A DNA stretch of 6,916 nucleotides from NCBI GenBank assembly GCA_007131625.1, contig SLQC01000328.1:1-6916 (forward strand). The letters are read 5' to 3'. The translations under genes and the position numbers were made by a program. Origin of the DNA: Balneolales bacterium. Its GTDB lineage: Bacteria > Bacteroidota > Rhodothermia > Balneolales > Natronogracilivirgulaceae. Under the pieces are notes generated by a model. The model had not been told where the DNA came from, did not search any database, and worked only from the letters and a program-made list of their open reading frames with translations. Below are positions 1 through 6,529 of this stretch, one piece after another; positions within the stretch are counted from its first letter, which is position 1; every line of letters begins with the position of its first letter.

Positions 1-1
1 G

Positions 2-172
2 ATTATCATGGCCATACTCGTTCTTTTGGTCATTTTTAATGTCATTCCCTATCGGCCAAGGACCGATATAACCGAAGACGCCCTGGATATTCTAAAGAAA
101 AGATTTGCCCGGGGTGAAATTGAACGGGAAGAGTTTGAAGAGCGAAAAAAAATATTGAAACAAGCCAAATAA
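2..172 (+). CDS. SHOCT-domain small membrane protein, C-terminal part (5' end outside window)
   Basis: The open frame runs from the window edge to TAA at 170-172. An in-frame ATG at 8 would give 54 residues, but the frame is already open at base 2 and no leader can be seen, so the true start may lie upstream. The visible protein begins with a hydrophobic membrane segment (IIMAILVLLVIFNVI), then a short linker. It ends in a charged amphipathic helix with the SHOCT signature: DALDILKKRFARGEI followed by EREEFEERKKIL. SHOCT (short C-terminal) domains are known as small modules at the ends of otherwise varied proteins, often with one membrane anchor, and probably mediate oligomerisation; no enzymatic role is known. 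The stop lies 19 nt before the GAPDH start, so the two are probably co-transcribed, though no functional link is evident. The family call is secure; the start is not. Confidence 0.8.
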   Translation: MIMAILVLLVIFNVIPYRPRTDITEDALDILKKRFARGEIEREEFEERKKILKQAK

Positions 173-191
173 CTTAAAACAATCAGAGATT

Positions 192-1223
192 ATGAAAACA
201 ATCAACGTAGCGGTAAACGGATACGGAGTCATTGGAAAACGGGTTGCTGAAGCAATAAACCTGCAAGATGATATGGAACTGGTTGGTATTGGTGATGTGG
301 CTGCCGATTGGAGAATTCAAACCGCTGCTTCAAAGGGATATGCTATCTTTGCCAACACGGAAGAAGGGCGAAATGCGATGGCTCAGGAGAACATTCAGAT
401 AGCTGGTGATCTTGACGATCTGATTGATGCCGCCGATGTCGTTGTGGACTGTACGCCCAAAAAATTCGGCGCCGAAAATGCCCGTCGTTATAAAAGTGCC
501 GGGGTGAAGTTCATTGTTCAGGGAGGTGAAAAACATCACATAACAGGCCATTCTTTTGCCGCCGAATCCAATTATATCTCAGCTCTGGGAAGGCAATCAA
601 CGCGTGTTGTTTCCTGCAACACAACCTCTATCGTGCGAACACTTAGTGCATTGAAACGTGCGGATTTATTGAAAAAAGCGCGCGGCACGCTGCTGCGCCG
701 GGCTACCGATCCATGGGAAAGTCACAAAAACGGTATCATGAATACAATGGTACCCGAACCGGATATACCCAGTCACCAGGGGCCGGATGCCCAGAGTGTG
801 GATCCCGAGCTGGATGTAGTAACCGCAGCCGTGAAAGTGCCACAAACACTTTCCCACCTGCACTACTGGACTGTGCAATTGACCCGTGAAGCATCCAAAG
901 AGGAAGTGATGGAAGCGTTTGGCACCTCAACCCGAACCGCATTCATAAAAATGAGCGATGATCTTTCAGCCAATAATGCGGTCAAGGAACTGATGCTGGA
1001 TTTGGGCCGCCCCCACGGCGATATGTACGAAGTGGCCATTTGGGAAGACATGCTCAAAGTGGAAGGCGACGAGCTGTACTACGCTTATCTGGTCGATAAC
1101 CAGGCCATCGTAATTCCCGAAACCATCGATGCCATACGTGCATTAACGGAAGTTGAATCCGATCCCAAAAAATCGATTGAAAGGACAAACCTGTCGCTGG
1201 GTGTTATGCAACGGTTTGTTTAG
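192..1223 (+). CDS. gap: Type II (archaeal-type) glyceraldehyde-3-phosphate dehydrogenase
   Basis: This cytosolic enzyme should oxidise glyceraldehyde-3-phosphate with phosphate to 1,3-bisphosphoglycerate, or the reverse in gluconeogenesis. Archaeal type II enzymes use NAD+ and/or NADP+. The 343-residue length fits that family. Residues 4-20 form the Rossmann glycine motif (VNGYGVIGKR). The family-typical CTPKKFGAENA lies near 87-97 and IVQGGEKH near 108-115. The catalytic cysteine is Cys142 in SCNTTS (codon 615-617). LLRRATDP (about 167-174), PSHQGPD (193-199) and SHLH (221-224, with the probable catalytic histidine) follow in the archaeal order. Classical bacterial GapA instead carries SCTTNCLAP, which is absent. 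The ATG at 192 follows a weak AGAG and directly precedes the Rossmann strand, so the start is well supported. It lies 19 nt after the SHOCT gene. All visible key residues are intact. Cofactor preference cannot be read from the sequence. Confidence 0.93.
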   Translation: MKTINVAVNGYGVIGKRVAEAINLQDDMELVGIGDVAADWRIQTAASKGYAIFANTEEGRNAMAQENIQIAGDLDDLIDAADVVVDCTPKKFGAENARRYKSAGVKFIVQGGEKHHITGHSFAAESNYISALGRQSTRVVSCNTTSIVRTLSALKRADLLKKARGTLLRRATDPWESHKNGIMNTMVPEPDIPSHQGPDAQSVDPELDVVTAAVKVPQTLSHLHYWTVQLTREASKEEVMEAFGTSTRTAFIKMSDDLSANNAVKELMLDLGRPHGDMYEVAIWEDMLKVEGDELYYAYLVDNQAIVIPETIDAIRALTEVESDPKKSIERTNLSLGVMQRFV

Positions 1224-1357
1224 AAAGATCAGTTTTCATTACTACATGCATTTCGTGCGGTCGTGTAAACAATTATTACTCTGACTCTTACATTAAGCCA
1301 CGCCGCAACAAATGCTGGCCGTTATAAAGCGGAAAACACTTAAACTAATATTGACAA
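1224..1357. other. Non-coding spacer after GAPDH, no clear signal
   Basis: This is the first part of a 339-nt stretch without an intact gene. I see no strong hairpin followed by a T-run after the GAPDH stop, no RNA gene, and no good match to a Bacteroidota-type promoter (TTG then TAnnTTTG). A TTGACA occurs at 1351-1356 just before the gene relic, but no matching -10 element is apparent. The rest of the stretch (1358-1535) is described as a relic. The 27 nt at 1536-1562 are A/T-rich leader to the permease start and show no Shine-Dalgarno sequence. Confidence 0.5.
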
Positions 1358-1535
1358 ATGAGTTTTTTAGAAACACAACGACAAAAAGCAATCAGACTTC
1401 GGGACAACATTTTCAAAGACCCCGGTGGAGGCGTTTTCAAAAAATCTGAAAGAGAGTTTGTGCTTGGCTGCCAGTGAAGTGCTTCGATATCGCCACCTTC
1501 GGGTAGCTGCAAAACGTTGGGGTACATGCAGATAA
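1358..1535 (+). pseudogene. Possible relic of a PGN_0703-type putative endonuclease gene (N-terminal fragment)
   Basis: An ATG at 1358 opens a 39-codon frame closing at TGA 1475-1477. The product begins MSFLETQRQKAIRLRDNIF, continues KDPGGGVFKKSEREFVL (residues 20-36), then stops. From memory, this order of an arginine/lysine-rich helix, a Gly-Gly-Gly-x-Phe turn and a [K/R]-x-FVL strand resembles the N-terminus of the bacterial family annotated as PGN_0703 putative restriction endonucleases, whose members are several times longer. In the +1 frame, 1467-1532 reads on with SEVLRYRHLRV up to TAA 1533-1535, which might be a frameshifted and decayed continuation. Nothing further of the family is visible before the permease starts at 1563. 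The alternatives are a real 39-residue protein or chance. The family assignment rests on recall and is tentative. Confidence 0.35.
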
Positions 1536-1562
1536 AATTCGAGAATTGGACTAAAGAATTAA

Positions 1563-2861
1563 ATGGACGATTACAAAAAAGACAGTTTGACGCTTAAAGG
1601 TGCTGTAGCTCTTGGTACTGGTGTAATGATCGGTGCCGCCATTTTTGCCCTGCTGGGCCAGGTGGCTGAACTTTCCGGTGCTTTATTTCCCCTCATATTC
1701 CTGGTGGGGGCCATTATTTCAGGGTTCAGCGCTTATTCGTACATAAAAGTATCAAATACCTACCCCTCCGCTGGCGGTATAGCGATGATATTGCAGAAAG
1801 CCTATGGAAAATCAACCATCACTGCCGGTGCGGCCCTATTGATGGCTTTCGCTATGATTATCAACCAAAGCCTTGTAGCCCGGACCTTTGGCTCTTATAC
1901 CATGCAGTTATTTGACGTGGGAGGCAACAGCTATTGGATACCGGCCCTGGGGGTGCTTCTATTGGTTTCTACCTTCCTTATCAATATTGCTGGCAATAAG
2001 TTCATCCAAAAGTCAGCCCTTGTTATGGCTATTTTGAAAGTTGGCGGCATTGCCATTTTTGCCATTGGCGGCTTGTGGGCGGCTGGTTTTTCTCTGGAGA
2101 GGACCATTCCTGCAGAGCTTTCGGAAGAATACTCCATTGCAAGCTACCTCGGTGCCCTGGCACTGGCAATTCTGGCGTATGCAGGCTTTACTACCATTAC
2201 CAATAGCGGTGCAGAGGTAAAAAATCCGCATAGAAATGTAGGACGAGCCATTATCATCTCTTTGTTGATTTGTGCCGTGGTTTACGTATTTGTAGCAATA
2301 GCCGTGTCTGCCAATTTATCCGTTCCCAGGATAATTGAGGCCAAAGATTATTCGCTTGCTGAGGCTACACGCCCTGCATTTGGCAAATATGGGTTGTGGT
2401 TTACAGTGGGTATCGCCATTCTGGCCACGGTCTCAAGTGTTGTCGCCAATGTATTTGCCATTTCGCGAATGACAGCCATGTTAACCAATATGGAACTTGT
2501 TCCACACAGTCATTTCGGTATGCCGGGACGGATTCAGAAACACATGCTTGTCTACACAATTGTTATTGCCATTGTTCTCACCATTTTCTTTGATTTGACC
2601 CGGATCGCCTCCCTGGGCGCTGTCTTTTACATAGTGATGGATATGGTGGTTCATTGGGGAGTATTGAAGCATTTGCGCAGGAAGGTGAATGCGAATCCTG
2701 TAATTGTGATAACAGCACTGGTAATTGACGGAGTTGTTTTAGCGGCTTTCCTATGGATCAAAGCCTCTGCTGACCTTTTAGTTGTGTGGTTATCCCTCGC
2801 ATTGATGATTATGATTTTTGCAGGTGCAAAGTGGTTTTTACATTGGAAAGAAAATGAATAG
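1563..2861 (+). CDS. APC-superfamily amino acid/polyamine-type permease
   Basis: This inner-membrane secondary transporter has 432 residues, normal for the amino acid-polyamine-organocation superfamily. About 12 hydrophobic segments are visible, near residues 12-32, 38-60, 84-106, 125-145, 150-174, 192-212, 227-250, 277-300, 328-344, 347-366, 378-398 and 403-424. The first holds the broken-helix substrate motif GTGVMIGAAIF (18-28). The cytoplasmic loop after segment 6 carries GAEVKNPHRN (216-225), matching the E-V-x-N-P-x-R signature of the superfamily. ISRMTAML (300-307) corresponds to the SR motif after segment 8. Substrate cannot be deduced; an amino acid or related amine/cation is likely. 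The ATG at 1563 has an A-rich leader and no Shine-Dalgarno, and the first helix starts about ten residues later as expected. It stands alone: a gene relic lies on each side, and no binding protein or catabolic gene is adjacent. Confidence 0.9.
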   Translation: MDDYKKDSLTLKGAVALGTGVMIGAAIFALLGQVAELSGALFPLIFLVGAIISGFSAYSYIKVSNTYPSAGGIAMILQKAYGKSTITAGAALLMAFAMIINQSLVARTFGSYTMQLFDVGGNSYWIPALGVLLLVSTFLINIAGNKFIQKSALVMAILKVGGIAIFAIGGLWAAGFSLERTIPAELSEEYSIASYLGALALAILAYAGFTTITNSGAEVKNPHRNVGRAIIISLLICAVVYVFVAIAVSANLSVPRIIEAKDYSLAEATRPAFGKYGLWFTVGIAILATVSSVVANVFAISRMTAMLTNMELVPHSHFGMPGRIQKHMLVYTIVIAIVLTIFFDLTRIASLGAVFYIVMDMVVHWGVLKHLRRKVNANPVIVITALVIDGVVLAAFLWIKASADLLVVWLSLALMIMIFAGAKWFLHWKENE

Positions 2862-2929
2862 TAAGAAAGAATGAAAAGCACGATACCCCAACATTGTATA
2901 AGCGTAATGCGTGCTGAACGGATAAAATT

Positions 2930-2943
2930 GAGCATTTTTGCTC
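2930..2943 (+). other. Small hairpin at the start of the aminopropyltransferase-like fragment
   Basis: GAGCA (2930-2934) and TGCTC (2939-2943) are perfect inverted repeats around a TTTT loop. The stem has only 5 bp and no T-run follows, so a terminator for the permease is doubtful. It coincides with the point where recognisable spermidine-synthase-like coding sequence begins (from 2941), so it may mark the rearrangement junction or be chance. Confidence 0.25.
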
Positions 2944-3366
2944 CTAAGAAACATTGCGGATGTAGCAACTTCACTTCCCAATGTAGATATTGTAGTTGGT
3001 GAGGGACGTAATTTCCTTCGCAACACCACGAGCCAATATGACCTCATCATGTTGGCCTTACCGGTCACCAAAGGCAGTCGGAGTATCGATGGCTATGCCC
3101 TGACTGAAAATTATTTATTTACGGTAGAAGCCTTCACCGATTATCTGAATAGCCTGACCCCCGAAGGACGCATCATTTTTGTAACTCACGGCAATGCGGA
3201 ACTCAGCCGGTTGCTTTCATTGGCGTTGACTTCTTTTGAGGAACAGGGTGTTTCGGTTGAACAAGCTATGAAACACCTTTATTCGATATCGCGACATCAA
3301 ATGCCTACCCTGGTGATCCAAAAAAGAATCAACATTATATTTTTGAAGATACTCCTCCTTCGTTAA
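2938..3366 (+). pseudogene. Truncated spermidine synthase-like (aminopropyltransferase-fold) gene fragment
   Basis: An open frame of 142 codons has only a TTG (2938) as a possible start and an in-frame TGA just before it (2929-2931). The product matches the C-terminal half of the Rossmann domain of large spermidine-synthase-like proteins: PNVDIVVGEGRNFLR (14-28), YDLIMLALPVTKG (34-46), GYALTENYLFTVEAF (52-66) and LTPEGRIIFV (73-82), then MPTLVIQKR near 121-129. The nucleotide-binding glycine motif and the N-terminal portion, often membrane-spanning in this class, are missing; no frame upstream encodes them. After QKR (about 3325) the last 12 residues are an unrelated hydrophobic tail. The Asp-rich catalytic segment of true spermidine synthases is not seen, so even the intact parent was perhaps not a classical SpeE. 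The fragment is most simply a relic left by deletion on both sides. A short expressed protein cannot be excluded. Confidence 0.7.
3338..3345 (+). promoter_or_regulatory. Possible Bacteroidota-type -7 element upstream of the receptor gene
   Basis: TATTTTTG fits the TAnnTTTG -7 consensus of Bacteroidota housekeeping promoters and sits 38 nt before the receptor ATG, a reasonable leader length. No TTG lies at the expected spacing upstream; the nearest weak candidates are CTG at 3310-3312 and GTG at 3313-3315. If real, the promoter lies inside the tail of the aminopropyltransferase-like fragment, which could explain why that stretch has been kept. Confidence 0.3.
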
Positions 3367-3383
3367 CATCAAAATAACCAAAA

Positions 3384-6356
3384 ATGACCTCTACATATAC
3401 AATGACCGGTATTTCCGGAATTTTCGCATCATCCCGCGGCAAGATGACATGCAGAAATAATATGTACGCATCAACGCTAATGTTCTCATTGCTGTTCACA
3501 CTGGCAACACTGCCGGCGCCAGGGGTGAGCTTTTCACAAACCGGAACCGTTTTTGGCGAAGTCCTTGACCTGGGTACCGGTGAAACGCTTCCGGGTGCTA
3601 CGGTCGTTATTGAGGGAACCACCATCGGCGTGGCCACAGATGTCGACGGAAGGTTTGTCCTGCGCCGGGTACCGGCAGGCGACCACAGCGTTATGATCAG
3701 CTACATCGGTTATGAGACGAAGACGCTTGAGATATCGGTCCAGGCGGACGAACGAACGGAATTGAATGTCAACCTGCAGGATCTGGCGATTATGGGAGAT
3801 GATATTCTGGTAATGGCCCGCCAACGCGGCCAGGCACGTGCACTGCCCCGTCAGCGTGAGTCGGTGAATATCCGCAACGTCATCTCTTCGGAGCAAATTG
3901 ATGCCTTTGCCGACGAGACGGTCTCCGGTGCCCTGCGGCGGGTGGTCGGTATGGGACACGGGGGCACCAACATACGGGGAGTAGGCGCGGCGGCCAGCAA
4001 TATCACCATGGACGGGCAGCGCATGGGATCAACCGGTAGTGATCGTGCCGTGGACCTGAGCACCATCTCCGCCGACATGGTCCAGGAGCTGGATGTGATC
4101 AAGGTTATCACCCCCGATATGCATGCTGATGCCATGAGTGGTGTAATCAATGTAAGCACTCGCCGACCAATCGGCGGTGACCGGAACATGAATGTCCGAT
4201 TGGGAGGCGGCGTGCAGGACCGCTATTACCGGCATACGGGAGCATCTTCCAGGTTGTCGTTCAGCTATGGGGACTCGCCAACAGACAATTTTACCTATGG
4301 ATTTAATCTCGGATATCAGCGCTCTCCCGGTGCCACCGAATCCGTCCAAACGGATTGGGATCAACGAACCTGGGATGACATAGGACGCGTGGATGTGGCC
4401 TCCAATTTTCGCACCGAGCTACGGTTTGACGTGCGCGACCGATATTCGGCCGGCTATCAAATGACTTTCCAGCCTACCGACCGCTCGACCTTCCACCTGC
4501 AGAGCATGTTCAATTATCAGGAAAGGGTAGATCGCCGCCATAGTGTCCAGTATATCCTCACCGTATCCCGTTATACCAATCCGACTCGTACCGGTCCGAT
4601 TCTCGGTGGAAATCAGTCTCAATTACGATTTGATCAACGCCTGGATGAACCTGTCACCCATCAATACACCGTACAGTTTGGCGGACGACATCTGCTCGAC
4701 CGCTTTGATGTAGAATACATTTTGGGATGGGGCCATGGCCGTAATCATTCGGACAGTTACCGGCTTGCAGTGCGTACACCCAATCGTTTTGATTGGCTCG
4801 TTAACGCGGTAGATCGGACGAATGTGGAAGTAGATATCGCCATGGACACCAGTGAATGGCAAGTCTACCCGGAACCCGGAAGAGTCCAGTTCACGGGGCA
4901 TGACCATCGCGTCAGCCGTCATCAGGACAACGAATTTACCTCGGGACTGGATTTTTCCTCCCCTTACGATCGGGGGACCATTAAATTCGGTGCCAGCGGT
5001 TTGTTTACCTTCCGCAAAGGACAAGGTGAACGATTTAACGGCGGTTTTGACCGAAGACTCAATGCAAACGAACTGGAGTGGATTCCAAATGCCAGTTGGC
5101 AAATTTTTGACCGGAAACACCAATCCTACAGCATCCCCTGGATGATCGACTTGCAGAAAGCCAAGGATCTCTACTATGGCCAGCGTCCGCACTTTGACAT
5201 AAACCTGGACACCTGGATGGAGGAAGTGGAAACTTCGCAATACCAGGCCGATGAACACACCCTGGGGGCCTATGTGATGGGTGATATTTCCTTTGGTCGA
5301 CTGGTCCTGCTCGGCGGGGCACGTGTGGAACATGCCATCAACGACTATCTCGGCCGTCAAGGCTCCATCAGTCAGGAAGGCCGGTTCCAGGGAGCCGTCG
5401 ATGTCAACACCCTAACCACCTTTACCAACCTGTTCCCCAATGCCCAAGCGGTGTATGCCCTGACCAACAGAACCAATATGCGTGCGGCTTATTCCCGGGC
5501 TATCGGACGTCCCACATTTGGACAATTAAGTCCGAATACTTTGCGGAATTACAGCAATGAAACCATCCGCCAGGGCAATCCGAAGCTCAAGCCCATGCTG
5601 GCCAATAATCTGGACTTTATCGTGGATCATTACTTCATGCAGGTCGGGCAGCTCTCGCTGGGCGTGTTCTATAAAGACCTCTCGGACTTCGTCTTTTCCC
5701 GCACCGATATTCTTCGTGCCGACACGCCGGACGAAAATATAGTAGGAGAAATCGGCGGTGAACAGGGTCCGGAAGAAAATGAATTTCTTTATGATGGTTG
5801 GCGAAGAACGACCTTTGCAAATGGTGAAGAAGCCCAGGTTTATGGCATCGAATTTTCCTGGCAGCAAAACCTTTCGTTTCTACCGGGATTTCTGGGTAAT
5901 TTCCACACGTATACCAACTATGCCTATACCCAGTCCTTTGCTGATATCGGTCGCCGGCATCCTGATCCTATCAGAGCCCAGGAATTAGTGCAGGTACCAT
6001 TGCTTGATATGAGACCTCACGTAGCTAATGTGGGTTTGGGTTATATTCAGGGTCCATTCAACACACAGCTCAGCTATCACTGGGGCTCCCCCTCGCTGTC
6101 CTCGTATGGAAGTCCGCAGTGGGTACCGCAGATCCATCAACGCCATCGCGAATATTTTGATGCCTATCGCGACGCGGCAAATGATCTGTCGATGACCGTG
6201 CGGTACCGGATTTCCAGTAATTTCCGGATCTGGGCCGATGCCTCGAATATCCTGAATAACCGGAGCATCAGTTATAATTTTGATCAGGAGTTCTATCCGA
6301 GAACTACGTCACTGAGCGGTCGAAGAATCAATATGGGTCTCCGGTATACATTCTAA
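3384..6356 (+). CDS. TonB-dependent outer-membrane receptor with carboxypeptidase-regulatory-like domain
   Basis: This is a 990-residue outer-membrane active transporter driven by TonB-ExbB-ExbD. A hydrophobic signal segment at 29-45 (LMFSLLFTLATLPAPG in part) probably ends with cleavage near residues 50-52. Residues 54-131 form the beta-sandwich carboxypeptidase-regulatory-like domain (GEVLDLGTGETLPGA, ATDVDGRFVLRRVPAG, MISYIGYE). A TonB-box-like DDILVMA lies at 139-145. The plug spans about 155-262, with NIRNVISSEQID, NIRGVG, NITMDGQRM and ITPDMHADAMSG. The last resembles the TPDMDADAIGG signature of the TIGR01782 (Xanthomonas/Caulobacter) class. The rest is the 22-strand barrel, ending GLRYTF with the usual terminal Phe. 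The gene ends in tandem TAA TAA. The start is uncertain: ATG 3384 has an A-rich leader but gives a long n-region; ATG 3444 or 3462 would give a more ordinary signal peptide. No SusD-like partner or enzyme gene is adjacent, so the ligand is unknown; relatives often import carbohydrates. Confidence 0.93.
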   Translation: MTSTYTMTGISGIFASSRGKMTCRNNMYASTLMFSLLFTLATLPAPGVSFSQTGTVFGEVLDLGTGETLPGATVVIEGTTIGVATDVDGRFVLRRVPAGDHSVMISYIGYETKTLEISVQADERTELNVNLQDLAIMGDDILVMARQRGQARALPRQRESVNIRNVISSEQIDAFADETVSGALRRVVGMGHGGTNIRGVGAAASNITMDGQRMGSTGSDRAVDLSTISADMVQELDVIKVITPDMHADAMSGVINVSTRRPIGGDRNMNVRLGGGVQDRYYRHTGASSRLSFSYGDSPTDNFTYGFNLGYQRSPGATESVQTDWDQRTWDDIGRVDVASNFRTELRFDVRDRYSAGYQMTFQPTDRSTFHLQSMFNYQERVDRRHSVQYILTVSRYTNPTRTGPILGGNQSQLRFDQRLDEPVTHQYTVQFGGRHLLDRFDVEYILGWGHGRNHSDSYRLAVRTPNRFDWLVNAVDRTNVEVDIAMDTSEWQVYPEPGRVQFTGHDHRVSRHQDNEFTSGLDFSSPYDRGTIKFGASGLFTFRKGQGERFNGGFDRRLNANELEWIPNASWQIFDRKHQSYSIPWMIDLQKAKDLYYGQRPHFDINLDTWMEEVETSQYQADEHTLGAYVMGDISFGRLVLLGGARVEHAINDYLGRQGSISQEGRFQGAVDVNTLTTFTNLFPNAQAVYALTNRTNMRAAYSRAIGRPTFGQLSPNTLRNYSNETIRQGNPKLKPMLANNLDFIVDHYFMQVGQLSLGVFYKDLSDFVFSRTDILRADTPDENIVGEIGGEQGPEENEFLYDGWRRTTFANGEEAQVYGIEFSWQQNLSFLPGFLGNFHTYTNYAYTQSFADIGRRHPDPIRAQELVQVPLLDMRPHVANVGLGYIQGPFNTQLSYHWGSPSLSSYGSPQWVPQIHQRHREYFDAYRDAANDLSMTVRYRISSNFRIWADASNILNNRSISYNFDQEFYPRTTSLSGRRINMGLRYTF

Positions 6357-6376
6357 TAAGGCACAAAAAATGGCCA

Positions 6377-6392
6377 TGACGGCAACCCGTCA
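6377..6392. terminator. Weak hairpin after the receptor gene
   Basis: TGACGG (6377-6382) and CCGTCA (6387-6392) pair perfectly around a CAAC loop, 21 nt after the receptor stop. No T-run follows on the + strand, so it is at best a weak or factor-dependent terminator. On the - strand a T6 run follows the stem after a spacer, but no - strand gene needs it. Confidence 0.3.
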
Positions 6393-6420
6393 CACAGAAG
6401 CATGATTAAAATCGGTAAAT

Positions 6421-6482
6421 TGTAGAAGGTAGATAGTAGATAGATCTACAACTCTACTTTCTACAACATTCTACCTTCTACA
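6421..6482. repeat. Inverted repeat built from GTAGA/TCTAC heptamers
   Basis: TGTAGAAGGTAGA (6421-6433) is the exact reverse complement of 6470-6482, giving 13-bp arms around a 36-nt centre. The centre holds a second pair, AGTAGA (6435-6440) with TCTACT (6453-6458). The left side is itself a 7-bp tandem: GTAGAAG, GTAGATA, GTAGATA from 6422 to 6442. The right side has TCTAC starting at 6445, 6453, 6460, 6470 and 6477. The block encodes no protein and lies between receptor and DUF302 genes. It could act as a stem-loop in the transcript, or be one copy of a dispersed intergenic repeat. There is no classic T-run right after the stem. Confidence 0.8.
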
Positions 6483-6485
6483 TAC

Positions 6486-6517
6486 CTTTTAACTTTCAAA
6501 CTTTCAACTTTCAACCC
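6486..6517. repeat. AACTTTC short tandem repeat
   Basis: Three near-identical units occur: AACTTTC (6491-6497), AAACTTTC (6498-6505) and AACTTTC (6506-6512), framed by CTTTT before and AACCC after. They start 4 nt after the inverted repeat and end 12 nt before the DUF302 ATG, so they make up most of that gene's immediate leader. Pyrimidine-rich arrays of this kind recur, as I recall, between genes in Bacteroidota-like genomes. Confidence 0.75.
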
Positions 6518-6529
6518 AATTTTTAACAG

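Noticed and set aside
1345..1527. 60-codon - strand frame opposite the 1358-1535 relic
   Set aside because: No recognisable protein features; the + strand frame has the more protein-like pattern.
2871..3002. 43-codon + strand frame starting ATG with an AAGAAAG-like leader after the permease
   Set aside because: The start looks plausible, but the product has no recognisable pattern. From 2941 it overlaps, in another frame, the sequence with clear spermidine-synthase-like similarity. Probably chance.
4623..5360. 245-codon open frame on the - strand inside the receptor gene
   Set aside because: It lies wholly antisense to a receptor frame with clear homology and has no recognisable domain. It is best explained as a shadow of the other strand's codon use.
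3384..6356. Receptor as a recently transferred block with deviant base composition
   Set aside because: Hand counts of 60-base lines gave 31 and 30 G+C in the receptor (from 4141 and 4741) and 33 in the permease (from 2041), so no contrast with that neighbour was seen. The DUF302 gene line from 6661 gave 24, too small a sample to build on.
6421..6517. CRISPR array
   Set aside because: The repeated units are only 7-8 bp with no unique spacers between them, and no cas gene is present.
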